Of a DNA stretch of 64,000 nt, positions 16,275 through 25,155 are shown piece after piece. Source of the DNA: Kitasatospora sp. SolWspMP-SS2h. Lineage in GTDB: Bacteria > Actinomycetota > Actinomycetes > Streptomycetales > Streptomycetaceae. The translations under genes were made by a program, and so were the position numbers. Within the stretch, counting starts at the first letter, position 1. Every line of letters begins with the position of its first letter. A model generated the notes under the pieces. The model ran no database searches. It was not told where the DNA came from and saw only the letters and a program-made list of their open reading frames with translations. The DNA lies in the NCBI RefSeq assembly GCF_003259315.1, contig NZ_QLLT01000012.1, positions 62,001 through 126,000 on the forward strand, written 5' to 3'.

Positions 16275-16952
16275 TCAGCGGGCCGCGGCGGCGTGGCCGA
16301 GGCCGGCGTCGCGGGCGAGGACCAGGGCCTGGGCGCGGTCGGCGACGCCGAGCTTGCCGAGGATGCCGGAGATCCGGTTGCTGACCGTCTTGGAGGCGAG
16401 GGCGAGTTCCCGGGCGATGAAGGTGTTGGAGCGCCCGGCGGCGAGGTGTTCGAGGACCTCGCGCTCGCGGTCGCTGAGCTGCGGGAACGGGTAGCTGCGC
16501 GGGCGCGGGCCGACGCCGATCAGGGTGCCGAGCCGGGCCGCGATGGCGCGGTCGAGGATGGCCTCGCCCGCGCCGACGGCGTGGATGCCGCGGACGATCT
16601 GGTCGGCGGTGGCGCGTTTGACCAGGTAGCCGCGGGCGCCGGCGTGGAAGGCGGCGGCGACGGCCTTGTCGTCGTCGAGGGGACTGAACACCAGGACGCC
16701 GGTCTCGGGGGTGAGCCGGAGCACCTGGCTGATCATCCGCATGCCGGTGCCCTCGTCCATCTGCGGGTCGAGGACCAGCACGTCGGGCCGGTGCCGGGAG
16801 GTCGCGGCGAGCACTTCGCCGGTGGTGCCGGCCTCGCCGACCACCGCCGCGCCGCCGCCGGACTCCACCATGGAGCGGACGCCCTGGCGGACGGCGGGCT
16901 GGGCGTCCGCGAGCAGCACGGTCAGCGGTGCGGTGGTCCCGTGCTGGTTCAT
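16275..16952 (-). CDS. Atypical NarL-type response regulator
   Basis: A 225-residue protein with an N-terminal receiver domain and a C-terminal LuxR helix-turn-helix (LSDREREVLEHLAAGRSNTFIARELALASKTVSNRISGIL-type signature). In the receiver the usual Asp-Asp pair after strand 1 reads LLADAQP, so one Mg-binding acid is lost. The phosphoacceptor Asp (VLVLDPQM) and the Lys (GYLVKRA) remain. No histidine kinase is encoded nearby. It may be phosphorylation-independent, a common feature of cluster-situated regulators, and is probably a second regulator beside the SARP. ATG start; GGGG-rich leader. Confidence 0.92.
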   Translation of the reverse strand: MNQHGTTAPLTVLLADAQPAVRQGVRSMVESGGGAAVVGEAGTTGEVLAATSRHRPDVLVLDPQMDEGTGMRMISQVLRLTPETGVLVFSPLDDDKAVAAAFHAGARGYLVKRATADQIVRGIHAVGAGEAILDRAIAARLGTLIGVGPRPRSYPFPQLSDREREVLEHLAAGRSNTFIARELALASKTVSNRISGILGKLGVADRAQALVLARDAGLGHAAAAR

Positions 16953-17074
16953 CGTCCCCTCGCGGCGTGTGGTGGTGCGGCGGGTGGTGCGCGGCGTGAC
17001 AGCGGCGTGGCAGCGGTGCGGCGGCGGTGCGGCGGCGGATGATCACGGGTAGTGACGATTCCGTTATCTCATCA

Positions 17075-17085
17075 TGATCCGATCA
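17075..17085. promoter_or_regulatory. Palindrome in the 157-bp gap upstream of the response regulator
   Basis: TGATC-C-GATCA lies in an AT-richer patch (about 17050-17105) of the only sizeable gap inside the minus-strand cluster. A possible promoter on the minus strand reads TTGAGG, 17 bp, CATGAT across it. A separate transcription start for the response regulator-cupin-oxidase part is plausible. Confidence 0.3.
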
Positions 17086-17109
17086 AACCGGCACCTCAAG
17101 TGCGCAATG

Positions 17110-18837
17110 TCATACAGGAGTTGGCAGATGTGACGATTGGGCGGCGGCTTCCCGGGCCTTGCGCATGATCTCCTCCCGGCCGCGCCAGTGCGACCAGAAG
17201 GCGCCGGTGTAGCCGAGCCCGCCCAGGCTGGTGAGGAAGGGGTTGTCGGCGTAGTTGTTGTCGTGCTCGCTCATGCCCTCGACGGTGGGCAGCATGACCC
17301 GGTGGTGGTCGGCCGGGTCGATCAGCGCCCACAGGTCGGTGACCGCGCCGTGCCAGCGCTCGGCCGGGTCGGCGGCCCGGGCCGGGTCGGGCAGCAGGTC
17401 GGGCGAGAAGTAGCAGACCAGCCGGAAGTTGCCGTGCTCGTCGAACATGAACTGCCGCTCGTACTCGGCCGGGGAGGCGCACATCCGCAGCGGCTTGAGC
17501 ACGATCGGGCCGTCGGCGGTGTTGGACTGGAGGCCGGGGACGGTGCGCACGCCCGCGCACCGCTCGGCGATGTCGATGCCCATCGGGGTGTACGGGAACA
17601 GCCGCAGGCCGAGCGAGAAGCCGGTGACGGTGGCGTCCAGCGCCATGAAGGCGTCCACGCAGGCGCGGACCGTCTCGGGGGTCTCCCCCGGCATGCCGAA
17701 CAGCGCCTCGACCATGGTGAGGATGCCGCGCTCGTGGCACAGCCGCACCAGCCGCTCGGTGTCGGCGAAGGTGTAGTAGGTGCCGCCCTTCTCGGTGACC
17801 TTCCAGCCGCTGAGCACCTCGGGGCGGATGTGGTCGCTGCCCACGTTGACGCCCCGGCAGCCGGCCGCGGCCAGCAGGTCGGCGAACTCCTCGTCGAACG
17901 GGCTGGGCTGGCAGTAGACCCAGAGCCGCAGCTGGTTGAGCGGGTTGTCCGGGTCGGCGTGCCGGCGCCGGACGATCTCCCGCAGCAGGTTCTTGGCGTG
18001 CGCGATGGACAGGTTGAACTCGCTGTCGGTGGTGTGCTGGTCCAGGATGCCCTGGGCCGCCAGCGACTCCATCTCGTCGACCACCGAGGCGAGTTCGCGC
18101 TGCCCGTAGCGGGTGCCCTTGGCGTCGGGCTCGACGCAGTGCGAGCAGCGGTAGGCGCAGCCGTTCTTGGTCAGGATCGAGCCCAGGCCGCCGCGCCGGT
18201 AGTACTCCAGGTTGTCGACCCGGCGCGGCACGCCGGAGCGCCGCCGGTACACCGAGAGCCGGTCGACCTGCCAGACCCGGGGCTCGAACTGCCCGGTGGC
18301 CTCGGCGGGTTGGGGCTTGCCGTGGCGGACGGTGAGGACGGCGGGCGGCACCCGGACGGCGCCGCGCGCGGTGTTGCGGATCAGGCCGGGGATGCCGGCG
18401 GTGTCGCGGCCCTCGGCGACCGCGGCGGCCAGCTCGCAGAGGATCTTCTCGCCGGGGCCCTTCACGCCGTAGTCGATGCCGAAGTACTCGACCAGCGCGA
18501 ACGGCATGGTGGAGAAGCCGATCCCGCCGCCGACCACGGGGGCGTCGGTGTGCCGGCGGATCTCGGTGATGATCTCCCGGTGCTCGCCGACGAACGGGCG
18601 CTGCTCGAAGGCGTACACGGTGTCGGTGTTGCGGACGGTCACCCCGACCAGCATCGGGGAGCGCTCGGCGAAGTACTCGTGCAGGCAGGCTTTCCAGTCG
18701 TCGCGGCGGAAGGTCAGGTCGAGCACCTCCACCTCGAAGCCGTCGTCCTCCAGCGCGGTGGTGAGCACGTCGAGGGCGTACGGCGCGATCGGCGGATGCA
18801 CCTTGTTCGGGTTGACCAGCAGGACGAGTCTGCTCAT
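17110..18837 (-). CDS. B12-binding-type radical SAM protein
   Basis: A 575-residue protein. An N-terminal Rossmann-like cobalamin-binding domain (LVLLVNPNKVHPPIAPYALDVL to about residue 150) precedes a radical SAM domain with the cluster motif CAYRCSHC (C-x3-C-x2-C, about residue 240), then a C-terminal extension. The classical base-off DxHxxG motif is not seen, as in TsrM-like members that bind cobalamin differently. Class members methylate unactivated carbon, or phosphorus, or perform other radical steps. It follows the tandem flavoproteins by 53 bp in the same orientation. It would be the C-methylation or radical rearrangement step of the pathway; chemistry is not deducible. Confidence 0.9.
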   Translation of the reverse strand: MSRLVLLVNPNKVHPPIAPYALDVLTTALEDDGFEVEVLDLTFRRDDWKACLHEYFAERSPMLVGVTVRNTDTVYAFEQRPFVGEHREIITEIRRHTDAPVVGGGIGFSTMPFALVEYFGIDYGVKGPGEKILCELAAAVAEGRDTAGIPGLIRNTARGAVRVPPAVLTVRHGKPQPAEATGQFEPRVWQVDRLSVYRRRSGVPRRVDNLEYYRRGGLGSILTKNGCAYRCSHCVEPDAKGTRYGQRELASVVDEMESLAAQGILDQHTTDSEFNLSIAHAKNLLREIVRRRHADPDNPLNQLRLWVYCQPSPFDEEFADLLAAAGCRGVNVGSDHIRPEVLSGWKVTEKGGTYYTFADTERLVRLCHERGILTMVEALFGMPGETPETVRACVDAFMALDATVTGFSLGLRLFPYTPMGIDIAERCAGVRTVPGLQSNTADGPIVLKPLRMCASPAEYERQFMFDEHGNFRLVCYFSPDLLPDPARAADPAERWHGAVTDLWALIDPADHHRVMLPTVEGMSEHDNNYADNPFLTSLGGLGYTGAFWSHWRGREEIMRKAREAAAQSSHLPTPV

Positions 18838-18890
18838 CGGGGTTCCCTCCCTTGGGGGTTGGCGGCGGGGAGTTCAACTGCGGCGGGGGC

Positions 18891-20060
18891 TCAGACCAGG
18901 CCGAGGCTGATGCCGAACTCCGGCTCGGAGCCCAGCAGGTAGGCCCCGGCGGACTGCAGGATGCGGTCCTGGGCGACCAGGTGCTGGACGAGCACGGTGG
19001 TGTCGCGCAGCCAGCGGTCCATCGGCGAGGAGCGGTTGATCGACCAGGTCTGGAGCAGGTCGTAGAGCCGGGCGACCACGTCGCGGGAGCTGCGGAAGGC
19101 GTGCAGCCAGGACAGCGGGGAGGCCGCCCGCTCGGTCGGGGTGAGGTCGCCCAGGGTGCCGCCGGCCGCCAGCACCGCCCACTGCCGGCGCATCGCGCCG
19201 TACACGCCCTCCCGGGTGGCGTTGAACTCGGCTTCCAGCCGGGCGAGTTCGGTCTGCACCCGCCAGCTGTCGGCCCAGCTGCGGCCGGCCATCCGGTCGT
19301 AGCGGGTGGTGGCCACCTCGCGGGCGTGGTCGAGGGCGGCGCGGGCCACCCCGAGCGGGACGCCGCACATCGCCCGGGTGAAGGAGTCGGGCTGGGCGAG
19401 CGGGCCGGGGCGGCCCTGCGGGGTGGCGAAGGTGTAGGTGTGCTCCTCGGGGACGAACACGTCGTCCATCGTGTAGTCGCAACTGCCGCTGCCGCACAGG
19501 CCGGTGGTGTCCCAGTTGTCGACCACCTCGACGGCGGAGCGGGGCACCAGGAACTGCCGGGAGTCGTGCCGGTGCTTGCTGCCGGGCTCGGCCCAGGGCT
19601 CGCCGTCCTGGTAGAGGAAGGCCCCGGAGGTCACCCAGTCGGCGTGCTTGACGCCGGAGCCGAACGACCAGCGTCCGCTGAGCCGGAAGCCGCCGGGGAC
19701 CCGCTCGGCCCGGCCGGCGGGCTGGAGCAGTCCGGCCACCACCAGGTCCGGGCGCGGGAAGACCTCCTTGGCGACGGTCTGGTCCAGGAAGTTGGCGTAG
19801 ATGCCGGTGTTGGCGCCGATCACCGCGCACCAGGCGGCCGAGGCGTCGCCGTACGCGAGCGCCTCCACCACCTCGGTCTGCTCCATCGAGGTGAGTCCGG
19901 GGCCGCCCCACTCGGGGCCGTAGCACATGCCGAACACGCCGGTGGCGCGCAGCAGTTCGACCACCTCGGCGGGCAGGGTGCGGTTGGCCTCGATCTCCGG
20001 GGCCTTCTCCCGCAGCACCGGCGCCAGCTCCTTCGCCCGGCGCAGGATCTCCGATGTCAT
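18891..20060 (-). CDS. Acyl-CoA-dehydrogenase-fold flavoprotein 1 (group D monooxygenase type)
   Basis: A 389-residue protein with the N-terminal helical, middle beta and C-terminal helical domains of acyl-CoA dehydrogenases. The C-terminal signature RSSPMDRWLRDTTVLVQH (His at residue 360) matches the PF08028/group D flavin monooxygenase motif of HpaB-, DszC- and nitrososynthase-like enzymes rather than fatty-acyl dehydrogenases. That would suit N-oxygenation or dehydrogenation of a hydrazine. It is a close tandem paralogue of the next gene, with 40 bp between them and long identical stretches. Whether it oxygenates or dehydrogenates is unknown. Confidence 0.9.
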   Translation of the reverse strand: MTSEILRRAKELAPVLREKAPEIEANRTLPAEVVELLRATGVFGMCYGPEWGGPGLTSMEQTEVVEALAYGDASAAWCAVIGANTGIYANFLDQTVAKEVFPRPDLVVAGLLQPAGRAERVPGGFRLSGRWSFGSGVKHADWVTSGAFLYQDGEPWAEPGSKHRHDSRQFLVPRSAVEVVDNWDTTGLCGSGSCDYTMDDVFVPEEHTYTFATPQGRPGPLAQPDSFTRAMCGVPLGVARAALDHAREVATTRYDRMAGRSWADSWRVQTELARLEAEFNATREGVYGAMRRQWAVLAAGGTLGDLTPTERAASPLSWLHAFRSSRDVVARLYDLLQTWSINRSSPMDRWLRDTTVLVQHLVAQDRILQSAGAYLLGSEPEFGISLGLV

Positions 20061-20100
20061 CGCGTCACTTCTCCTTCTCTGTCGGGGGTGGGGCGTCGGG

Positions 20101-21294
20101 TCAGGTGGAGAGGCCGAGGCTGATCCGGAACAGCGGCGGCCGGCCGAGCAGGTAGGCGCCGACCGACTCCAGCACCGCGTCCTGGGCGGTGAGGTTCTGG
20201 CACATCACGGCGGTGTCGCGCAGCCAGCGGTCCATCGGCGAGGAGCGGTTGATCGACCAGGTCTGGAGCAGGTCGTAGAGCCGGACCACGACGGCCCGGG
20301 AGGTGCGGAAGGCGTGCAGCCAGGCGAGCGGGGAGGCGGCCCGCTCGGTCGGGGTGAGGTCGTCCAGGGTGCCGCCGGCCGCCAGCACCTCCCACTGCCG
20401 CCGGGCCGCCCCGTACACGCCCTCCCGTGCGGCGTGGAACTCGGCCTCGCAGCGCGCGAGTTCGGTCTGCACCCGCCAGCTGTCGGCCCAGCTGCGGCCG
20501 GCCATCCGGTCGTAGCGGGCGGTGGCCGTCTCGCGGGCGTGGTCGAGGGCGGCGCGGGCCACCCCGAGCGGGACGCCGCACAGGGCGCGCATGAAGGAGT
20601 CGGGCTGGGCGAGCGGGCCCGGGGTGCCGCGGACCTCCCAGAAGGTGAAGGTGTGCTCCTCGGGGACGAACACCCCGTCCATCGTGTAGTCGCAGCTGCC
20701 GGTCCCGCGCAGGCCGGTGGTGTCCCAGTTCTCGACCACCTCGACGGCGGAGCGCGGCACCAGGAACTGCCGGGAGTCGTGGGCGTGCGGGCTGCCGGGC
20801 TCGGCCCAGGGCTCGCCGTCCTGGAACAGGAAGGCCCCGGAGGTCACCCAGTCGCTGTGCTTGATCCCGGAGCCGAACGACCAGCGCCCGCTGAGCCGGA
20901 AGCCGCCGGGGACCCGCTCGGCCCGGCCGGCCGGGGCGAGCACGCCCGCGGTGATCAGGTCCAGGTCGGGGTAGACGTCCTTGACCACGGACTGGTGCAG
21001 GAAGTTGGCCAGCAGGCCGCTGTTGGCGCCGATCACCGCGCACCAGGCGGCCGAGGCGTCGCCGTACGCGAGCGCCTCCACCACCTCCAGCTGCTCGATC
21101 GAGGTGAGTTCCGGGCCGCCCCGGGCGCGGGCGAAGCACATCCGGAACACGCCGGTGGCGCGCAGCAGTTCGACCACCTCGGCGGGCAGGGTGCGGTTGG
21201 CCTCGATCTCCGGGGCCTTCTCCCGCAGCACCGGCGCCAGCTCCTTGGCACGGCGCAGGATCTCGGCGGCGTCCAGGGCCGCGGCGGCGCTCAC
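20101..21294 (-). CDS. Acyl-CoA-dehydrogenase-fold flavoprotein 2, paralogue with His to Asn change
   Basis: A 397-residue tandem paralogue of the preceding flavoprotein; roughly four of five residues look identical and the N-terminal ILRRAKELAPVLREKAPEIE is shared. The conserved C-terminal motif here reads SPMDRWLRDTAVMCQN: the His of paralogue 1 is Asn367. In group D monooxygenases that His contacts the flavin, so this copy may have changed activity or act as a partner subunit. The GTG start overlaps the ATP-grasp stop (GTGA), so the genes are translationally coupled. Confidence 0.9.
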   Translation of the reverse strand: MSAAAALDAAEILRRAKELAPVLREKAPEIEANRTLPAEVVELLRATGVFRMCFARARGGPELTSIEQLEVVEALAYGDASAAWCAVIGANSGLLANFLHQSVVKDVYPDLDLITAGVLAPAGRAERVPGGFRLSGRWSFGSGIKHSDWVTSGAFLFQDGEPWAEPGSPHAHDSRQFLVPRSAVEVVENWDTTGLRGTGSCDYTMDGVFVPEEHTFTFWEVRGTPGPLAQPDSFMRALCGVPLGVARAALDHARETATARYDRMAGRSWADSWRVQTELARCEAEFHAAREGVYGAARRQWEVLAAGGTLDDLTPTERAASPLAWLHAFRTSRAVVVRLYDLLQTWSINRSSPMDRWLRDTAVMCQNLTAQDAVLESVGAYLLGRPPLFRISLGLST

Positions 21295-22607
21295 CGGTCC
21301 ACGTCCAGCAGTCCGGCGGGCATCGCGAACGGGGCCTGCGGGTCGGCCGGGCCGACCTCGGAGACCCGGGTCTCGACCAGCTCGGCGGCGGCGGCCAGCC
21401 GCTGCTCGCAGGCGGCGAGGCTGTCGGCCTCACACACCACGAAGGAGTGCCGGGCCAGGTAGCCGCCGGGGGGCAGCCGCAGCACGGTGCCGGTCGGGGC
21501 CATCGGCGCGGCGTGCAGCAGGCCGGGCGCGTCGCCGGGCTTGGGGAGGGTCAACTCCTCCAGCCGGCAGTCCTGTTCGGGGCAGCCGAAGCGGATGCCG
21601 GCCACCGCGGCGCGGCTCGGGGCGGTCCGCGGGCGGCGGCCGACCGCGACGTCGAACAGCACCTCGCCGGGCTCGATGCCGGTGGCGATCCGGCCCAGCA
21701 GCGGGATCAGGTCGCCGCCGAGCCGGCCGTTGACCTCGATGATCAGCGGTCCGCGCGGGGTGAGCCGCAGCTCGGTGTGGGTGATGCCGTCCTCGACGCC
21801 GAGCGCCCGGTGCGCGTCGGCCAGCACGGCCAGCAGCGCGGGGTCGGCGAGCAGCGGGTCGGCGGCGTCGACGATGTGGCCGACCTCCTCGAAGTACGGC
21901 TCGTCGCTGCTGTACTTGCGGGCCAGGAACAGCGGCAGGTACTCGCCCCGGTGGACGGCGCCGTCCACGCTGATCTCCGGCCCGCCCGCGTACTCCTCGA
22001 CGATCACGCTGGCCCGGTACGGCCCGGGGTCGACCCGGCTGGCGGACAGCGCGGTGTCGAACGCCGCGTCGAGCTCGCCCTCGTCGGCGGCGAAGACCAC
22101 GCCGATGCTGGCGCCCATGGCGCGCGGCTTGAGCACCACCGGGTAGCCGATCCGGGCGGCGGCGGCGCGGGCCTCCGCCAGGTCGGTGGTGAGCGCGAAG
22201 CCGGGCTGGCGCAGTCCGGCGGCGGTGAGCACGGTGCGGGTGCGGTCCTTGTCGCGCACGCCGCGCACGCCGCGCTCGGACAGGCCGGGGACGCCGAGTT
22301 CGGCGGCCAGCAGGCCGGCGTCCAGCACCAGCGGCTCGTCCCAGCAGAGCAGGCCGACGATGTTCCGGCGGGCGGCGATCTCCCGGACGGTGGCGTTCAT
22401 GGTGGCGGTGTCGAAGACGTCGGCCACCACGATCTCGTCGAAGTACTCGCGCTGCCAGGTCGGCCGCAGGTTGTTGACCAGCAGCAGTTCCAGTCCGGAG
22501 GCGCGGGCCCGGCGGCTCATCGGGCCGACCAGGTACTCGCGGTACTCCTTCAGTCCGCTGCCGATCACCAGCAGCGTGCCGGGTGTTGCTTCCTGACGTT
22601 CCGTCAT
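21291..22607 (-). CDS. ATP-grasp ligase 1
   Basis: A 438-residue ATP-grasp enzyme. It has an N-terminal Rossmann-like domain (LLVIGSGLKEYREYL), the ATP-binding segment YPVVLKPRAMGASIGV, SVIVEEYAGGPEISVDG, and the Mg-binding ITHTELRLTPRGPLIIEVNGRLGGD. The architecture matches L-amino-acid ligases that join carboxylates to amines through acyl phosphates. It would form an amide or hydrazide bond in the pathway product. The ATG overlaps the stop of ATP-grasp 2 and its stop overlaps flavoprotein 2. It is about as long as ATP-grasp 2 but clearly divergent from it, so two separate ligation steps are likely. Confidence 0.92.
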   Translation of the reverse strand: MTERQEATPGTLLVIGSGLKEYREYLVGPMSRRARASGLELLLVNNLRPTWQREYFDEIVVADVFDTATMNATVREIAARRNIVGLLCWDEPLVLDAGLLAAELGVPGLSERGVRGVRDKDRTRTVLTAAGLRQPGFALTTDLAEARAAAARIGYPVVLKPRAMGASIGVVFAADEGELDAAFDTALSASRVDPGPYRASVIVEEYAGGPEISVDGAVHRGEYLPLFLARKYSSDEPYFEEVGHIVDAADPLLADPALLAVLADAHRALGVEDGITHTELRLTPRGPLIIEVNGRLGGDLIPLLGRIATGIEPGEVLFDVAVGRRPRTAPSRAAVAGIRFGCPEQDCRLEELTLPKPGDAPGLLHAAPMAPTGTVLRLPPGGYLARHSFVVCEADSLAACEQRLAAAAELVETRVSEVGPADPQAPFAMPAGLLDVDR

Positions 22608-23887
22608 GATTCCTCCGCTGCGCGGGAGTCGAGGTCGAACCGGACCAGTGCGGCGGCCTCGTCGGCCAGCCGCCGGGCCTCGGCGGGGGTGTCGGCGAGG
22701 GCCGTGACGATGCCGACCCGGTCCCAGGAGCTGCGCAGTCCGGCGGCGCGGTGGCCGGGGGCGATGCCGACCACGGCCAGTTGCACGCCCTCGGCGGCGG
22801 CGGCCGCGTCCAGGCCGTGCACGGCGGTGACGGTGCCGGGCCGGTCGGGGGCCAGGAAGGCGGCGGCGGTGGCCCGTTCGGCCTTGGCGGGCAGCGGGCC
22901 GGGGTCGTCGCCGCGCATCAGCGCGTAGTAGGCGCGGGTGAGGTCGACCGGGTAGGCGGCCTCGATCAGGTCGGTGATCGAGTCGCCGGGCAGCCGTCCG
23001 GCGCACTCGACCAGCACCGGGACGCCGTCGGCGAGGATCCACTCGCAGTGCAGCACGCCGGTGCCGAAGCCGACGGCGGCGGCCAGCCGTTCGGTCTCGG
23101 CGGCCAGCAGTTCGCAGGTGTCCGGCGGCAGTTCGGCCGGGACGGTGTGCCCGGCCTCGATCGGGTACCGGCCGGGGTAGAGCAGCTTGCCGGTGGTGTT
23201 GGCGAACACCGGGCGCCCGCCGGAGACCAGCATCTCGACGCTGAACTCCGGCCCCTGGACGTACTCCTCGGCCAGCATGGCGGCCGCGATCGGCCGGTCC
23301 GGGACGAACACGCCCTCGTCCTGGGCCTGCCCGAACGCCCAGGCCGCCTCGACCTCCTCCGGCCCGCGCACCACCAGGGTGCCGACCGAGGCCTGCCGGT
23401 TGGCGGGCTTGAGCACCGCCGGGCCGGGGTGCCGGGCCAGGAAGCCGGCCAGCTCGGCGGCGTCGGCGACCGGCTCGCTGGCCGGGTTGGCGATCCCGGC
23501 GGCAGCCGCGACCACCCGCAACTGGTGCTTGTCGCGCAGCAGTTGGGCCGCGCCCAGACCGGCCCCGGGCAGCCCGTAGCGCTCGGCGAGCCGGGCCGCG
23601 AACGGCACCGCGTACTCGACGGCGGGGATCACCGCGACCGGGTCGAGCCCGGGGTGGGCGGCGAAGAAGGCGTCCGCCCGGCCCGGCAGGTGGTACTCCC
23701 ACTCGATCAGCCCGCGGGCGTAGTCGATGCCTTCGACGGCCTCGGCGAGGTGCCGCTTGCGGGCGACGTCCGGCTCCTCGACGTAGACCACCGAGCCGGT
23801 CTCCTGGAAGGCGGCCACGGCGGGCACCGCGAAGGCCACGTAGCCGACGATCAGCACCGGGCCGGCGGGGGCGGGGCGGGCGTTCAT
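22604..23887 (-). CDS. ATP-grasp ligase 2
   Basis: A 427-residue ATP-grasp protein of the L-amino-acid ligase group: N-terminal VLIVGYVAFAVPAVAAF, lysine segment GPAVLKPANRQASVGTLVV, MLAEEYVQGPEFSVEMLVSGG, and metal site LVECAGRLPGDSITDL. Here the usual EVNxR metal motif reads ECAGR, a variant also found in the family. It probably activates a carboxylate for coupling to an amine or hydrazine. Four-base overlaps with the MFS gene upstream and ATP-grasp 1 downstream. Confidence 0.92.
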   Translation of the reverse strand: MNARPAPAGPVLIVGYVAFAVPAVAAFQETGSVVYVEEPDVARKRHLAEAVEGIDYARGLIEWEYHLPGRADAFFAAHPGLDPVAVIPAVEYAVPFAARLAERYGLPGAGLGAAQLLRDKHQLRVVAAAAGIANPASEPVADAAELAGFLARHPGPAVLKPANRQASVGTLVVRGPEEVEAAWAFGQAQDEGVFVPDRPIAAAMLAEEYVQGPEFSVEMLVSGGRPVFANTTGKLLYPGRYPIEAGHTVPAELPPDTCELLAAETERLAAAVGFGTGVLHCEWILADGVPVLVECAGRLPGDSITDLIEAAYPVDLTRAYYALMRGDDPGPLPAKAERATAAAFLAPDRPGTVTAVHGLDAAAAAEGVQLAVVGIAPGHRAAGLRSSWDRVGIVTALADTPAEARRLADEAAALVRFDLDSRAAEES

Positions 23888-25155
23888 ACGGTCTCCTCCA
23901 CGGGTTCCGGGTCGGTGTCCCGGCGCTCGGCGTCCGCCGGGCCCGCCCGGTGCTTGATGCCGAGCAGCGCGAGCACCCCGGCCAGGCCGTTGACCAGCGC
24001 CATCAGCACCCAGAACCCGGCGTGCAGCCTGGTCCAGGCCCAGACGCCGAACAGCGGTCCGACCGCCGAGGCCAGCCCGGCCGCGGCCTGCATGGTGGCC
24101 AGGTAGCGGGCCTTGGCCGCGGCCGGGAAGGTCGCCGGGTGGGCGAACATGCTGGGCCCGGCGATCATCAGGCCGCTGACCGCGAGCACCGCGCCGAACA
24201 GCACGAACGCCCCGGAGTGCACGGCCAGCCCGTAGGCGGCCAGGCCGAGCGAGTTGACCAGGTGGCCGACGCCGACCGCCAGGTGGGTGGGGATGCGGGT
24301 GATGTACGCGGTGATCTTCAGCTCGCAGGTGATCAGCACCAGCGAGGAGGCGGTCAGCACCGCGCTGTACAGCCAGGTCGGGTAGCCGTCGTGGACGATC
24401 TCCAGCGGCAGCGAGATCGAGGACTGCACGTAGGCGACCGTCCCGAGCACCACCGCGGCCAGGTAGGCCAGGTACGCCCGGTCCCGGAGCATCGCCGCGT
24501 ACGCCGCCCGGCCGCCGGAGCGCCGCTCGGACTTCGCCTGCGGGGTCGGCTCGGGCACCTGGTGCCGGGGCAGCAGCCGGTGGGCGAGCAGCGCGTAGAC
24601 CAGGGTGGTGGCGCCGTCCAGCCAGAACAGCAGGTCCCAGTCGAGCAGGATGACGCCCGCGGCGATCAGCGGGGCGAGCGCCGCGCCGGTGTTCAGCGCG
24701 ATCCGCATCATGGAGAACGCCATCACCTGGTAGCGCTCCGGCATCAGGTCGCTGAGCAGCACCGAGGCGGCCGGCCGGTACGCCTGGGCGCACAGCCCGG
24801 CCAGCGCGATCGCCACCAGCAGCACCGGGACCCGCCCGGGCCGGGCCAGCAGCGGCAGCACCGCGACCAGCGGCGCGGAGCAGGCCATCGCCGCGACGAT
24901 CGCGGTGCGCGCCCCGAGCCGGTGGGTGATCTCCCCGCCGAGCACGGTGCCGAACACGGTGCCCAGGCTGTAGGCGGCCAGCGCCAGGCCCGCGGTGCCG
25001 TCGGACATCCCCCGGTGCGTCAGGTACAGCACCAGGAAGGTCTGGACGAACGCGCCGAGCTGGTTGACCAGGACGCCGCCGAGCAGGTAGCGGACGGTGG
25101 CCGGGGTGGCCCGGAGCGTATCGAGGACCCCGATCGGTGGCCCTTCGTCGGTCAT
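23884..25155 (-). CDS. MFS transporter
   Basis: A 423-residue major facilitator protein with about 11-12 hydrophobic segments, a GGEITHRLGARTAIV loop between helices 2 and 3, and a charged C-terminal tail. Overlapping start and stop codons with its neighbours show it belongs to the N-N cluster operon. Probable exporter of the cluster product; it resembles drug-efflux members more than sugar porters. Confidence 0.9.
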   Translation of the reverse strand: MTDEGPPIGVLDTLRATPATVRYLLGGVLVNQLGAFVQTFLVLYLTHRGMSDGTAGLALAAYSLGTVFGTVLGGEITHRLGARTAIVAAMACSAPLVAVLPLLARPGRVPVLLVAIALAGLCAQAYRPAASVLLSDLMPERYQVMAFSMMRIALNTGAALAPLIAAGVILLDWDLLFWLDGATTLVYALLAHRLLPRHQVPEPTPQAKSERRSGGRAAYAAMLRDRAYLAYLAAVVLGTVAYVQSSISLPLEIVHDGYPTWLYSAVLTASSLVLITCELKITAYITRIPTHLAVGVGHLVNSLGLAAYGLAVHSGAFVLFGAVLAVSGLMIAGPSMFAHPATFPAAAKARYLATMQAAAGLASAVGPLFGVWAWTRLHAGFWVLMALVNGLAGVLALLGIKHRAGPADAERRDTDPEPVEETV

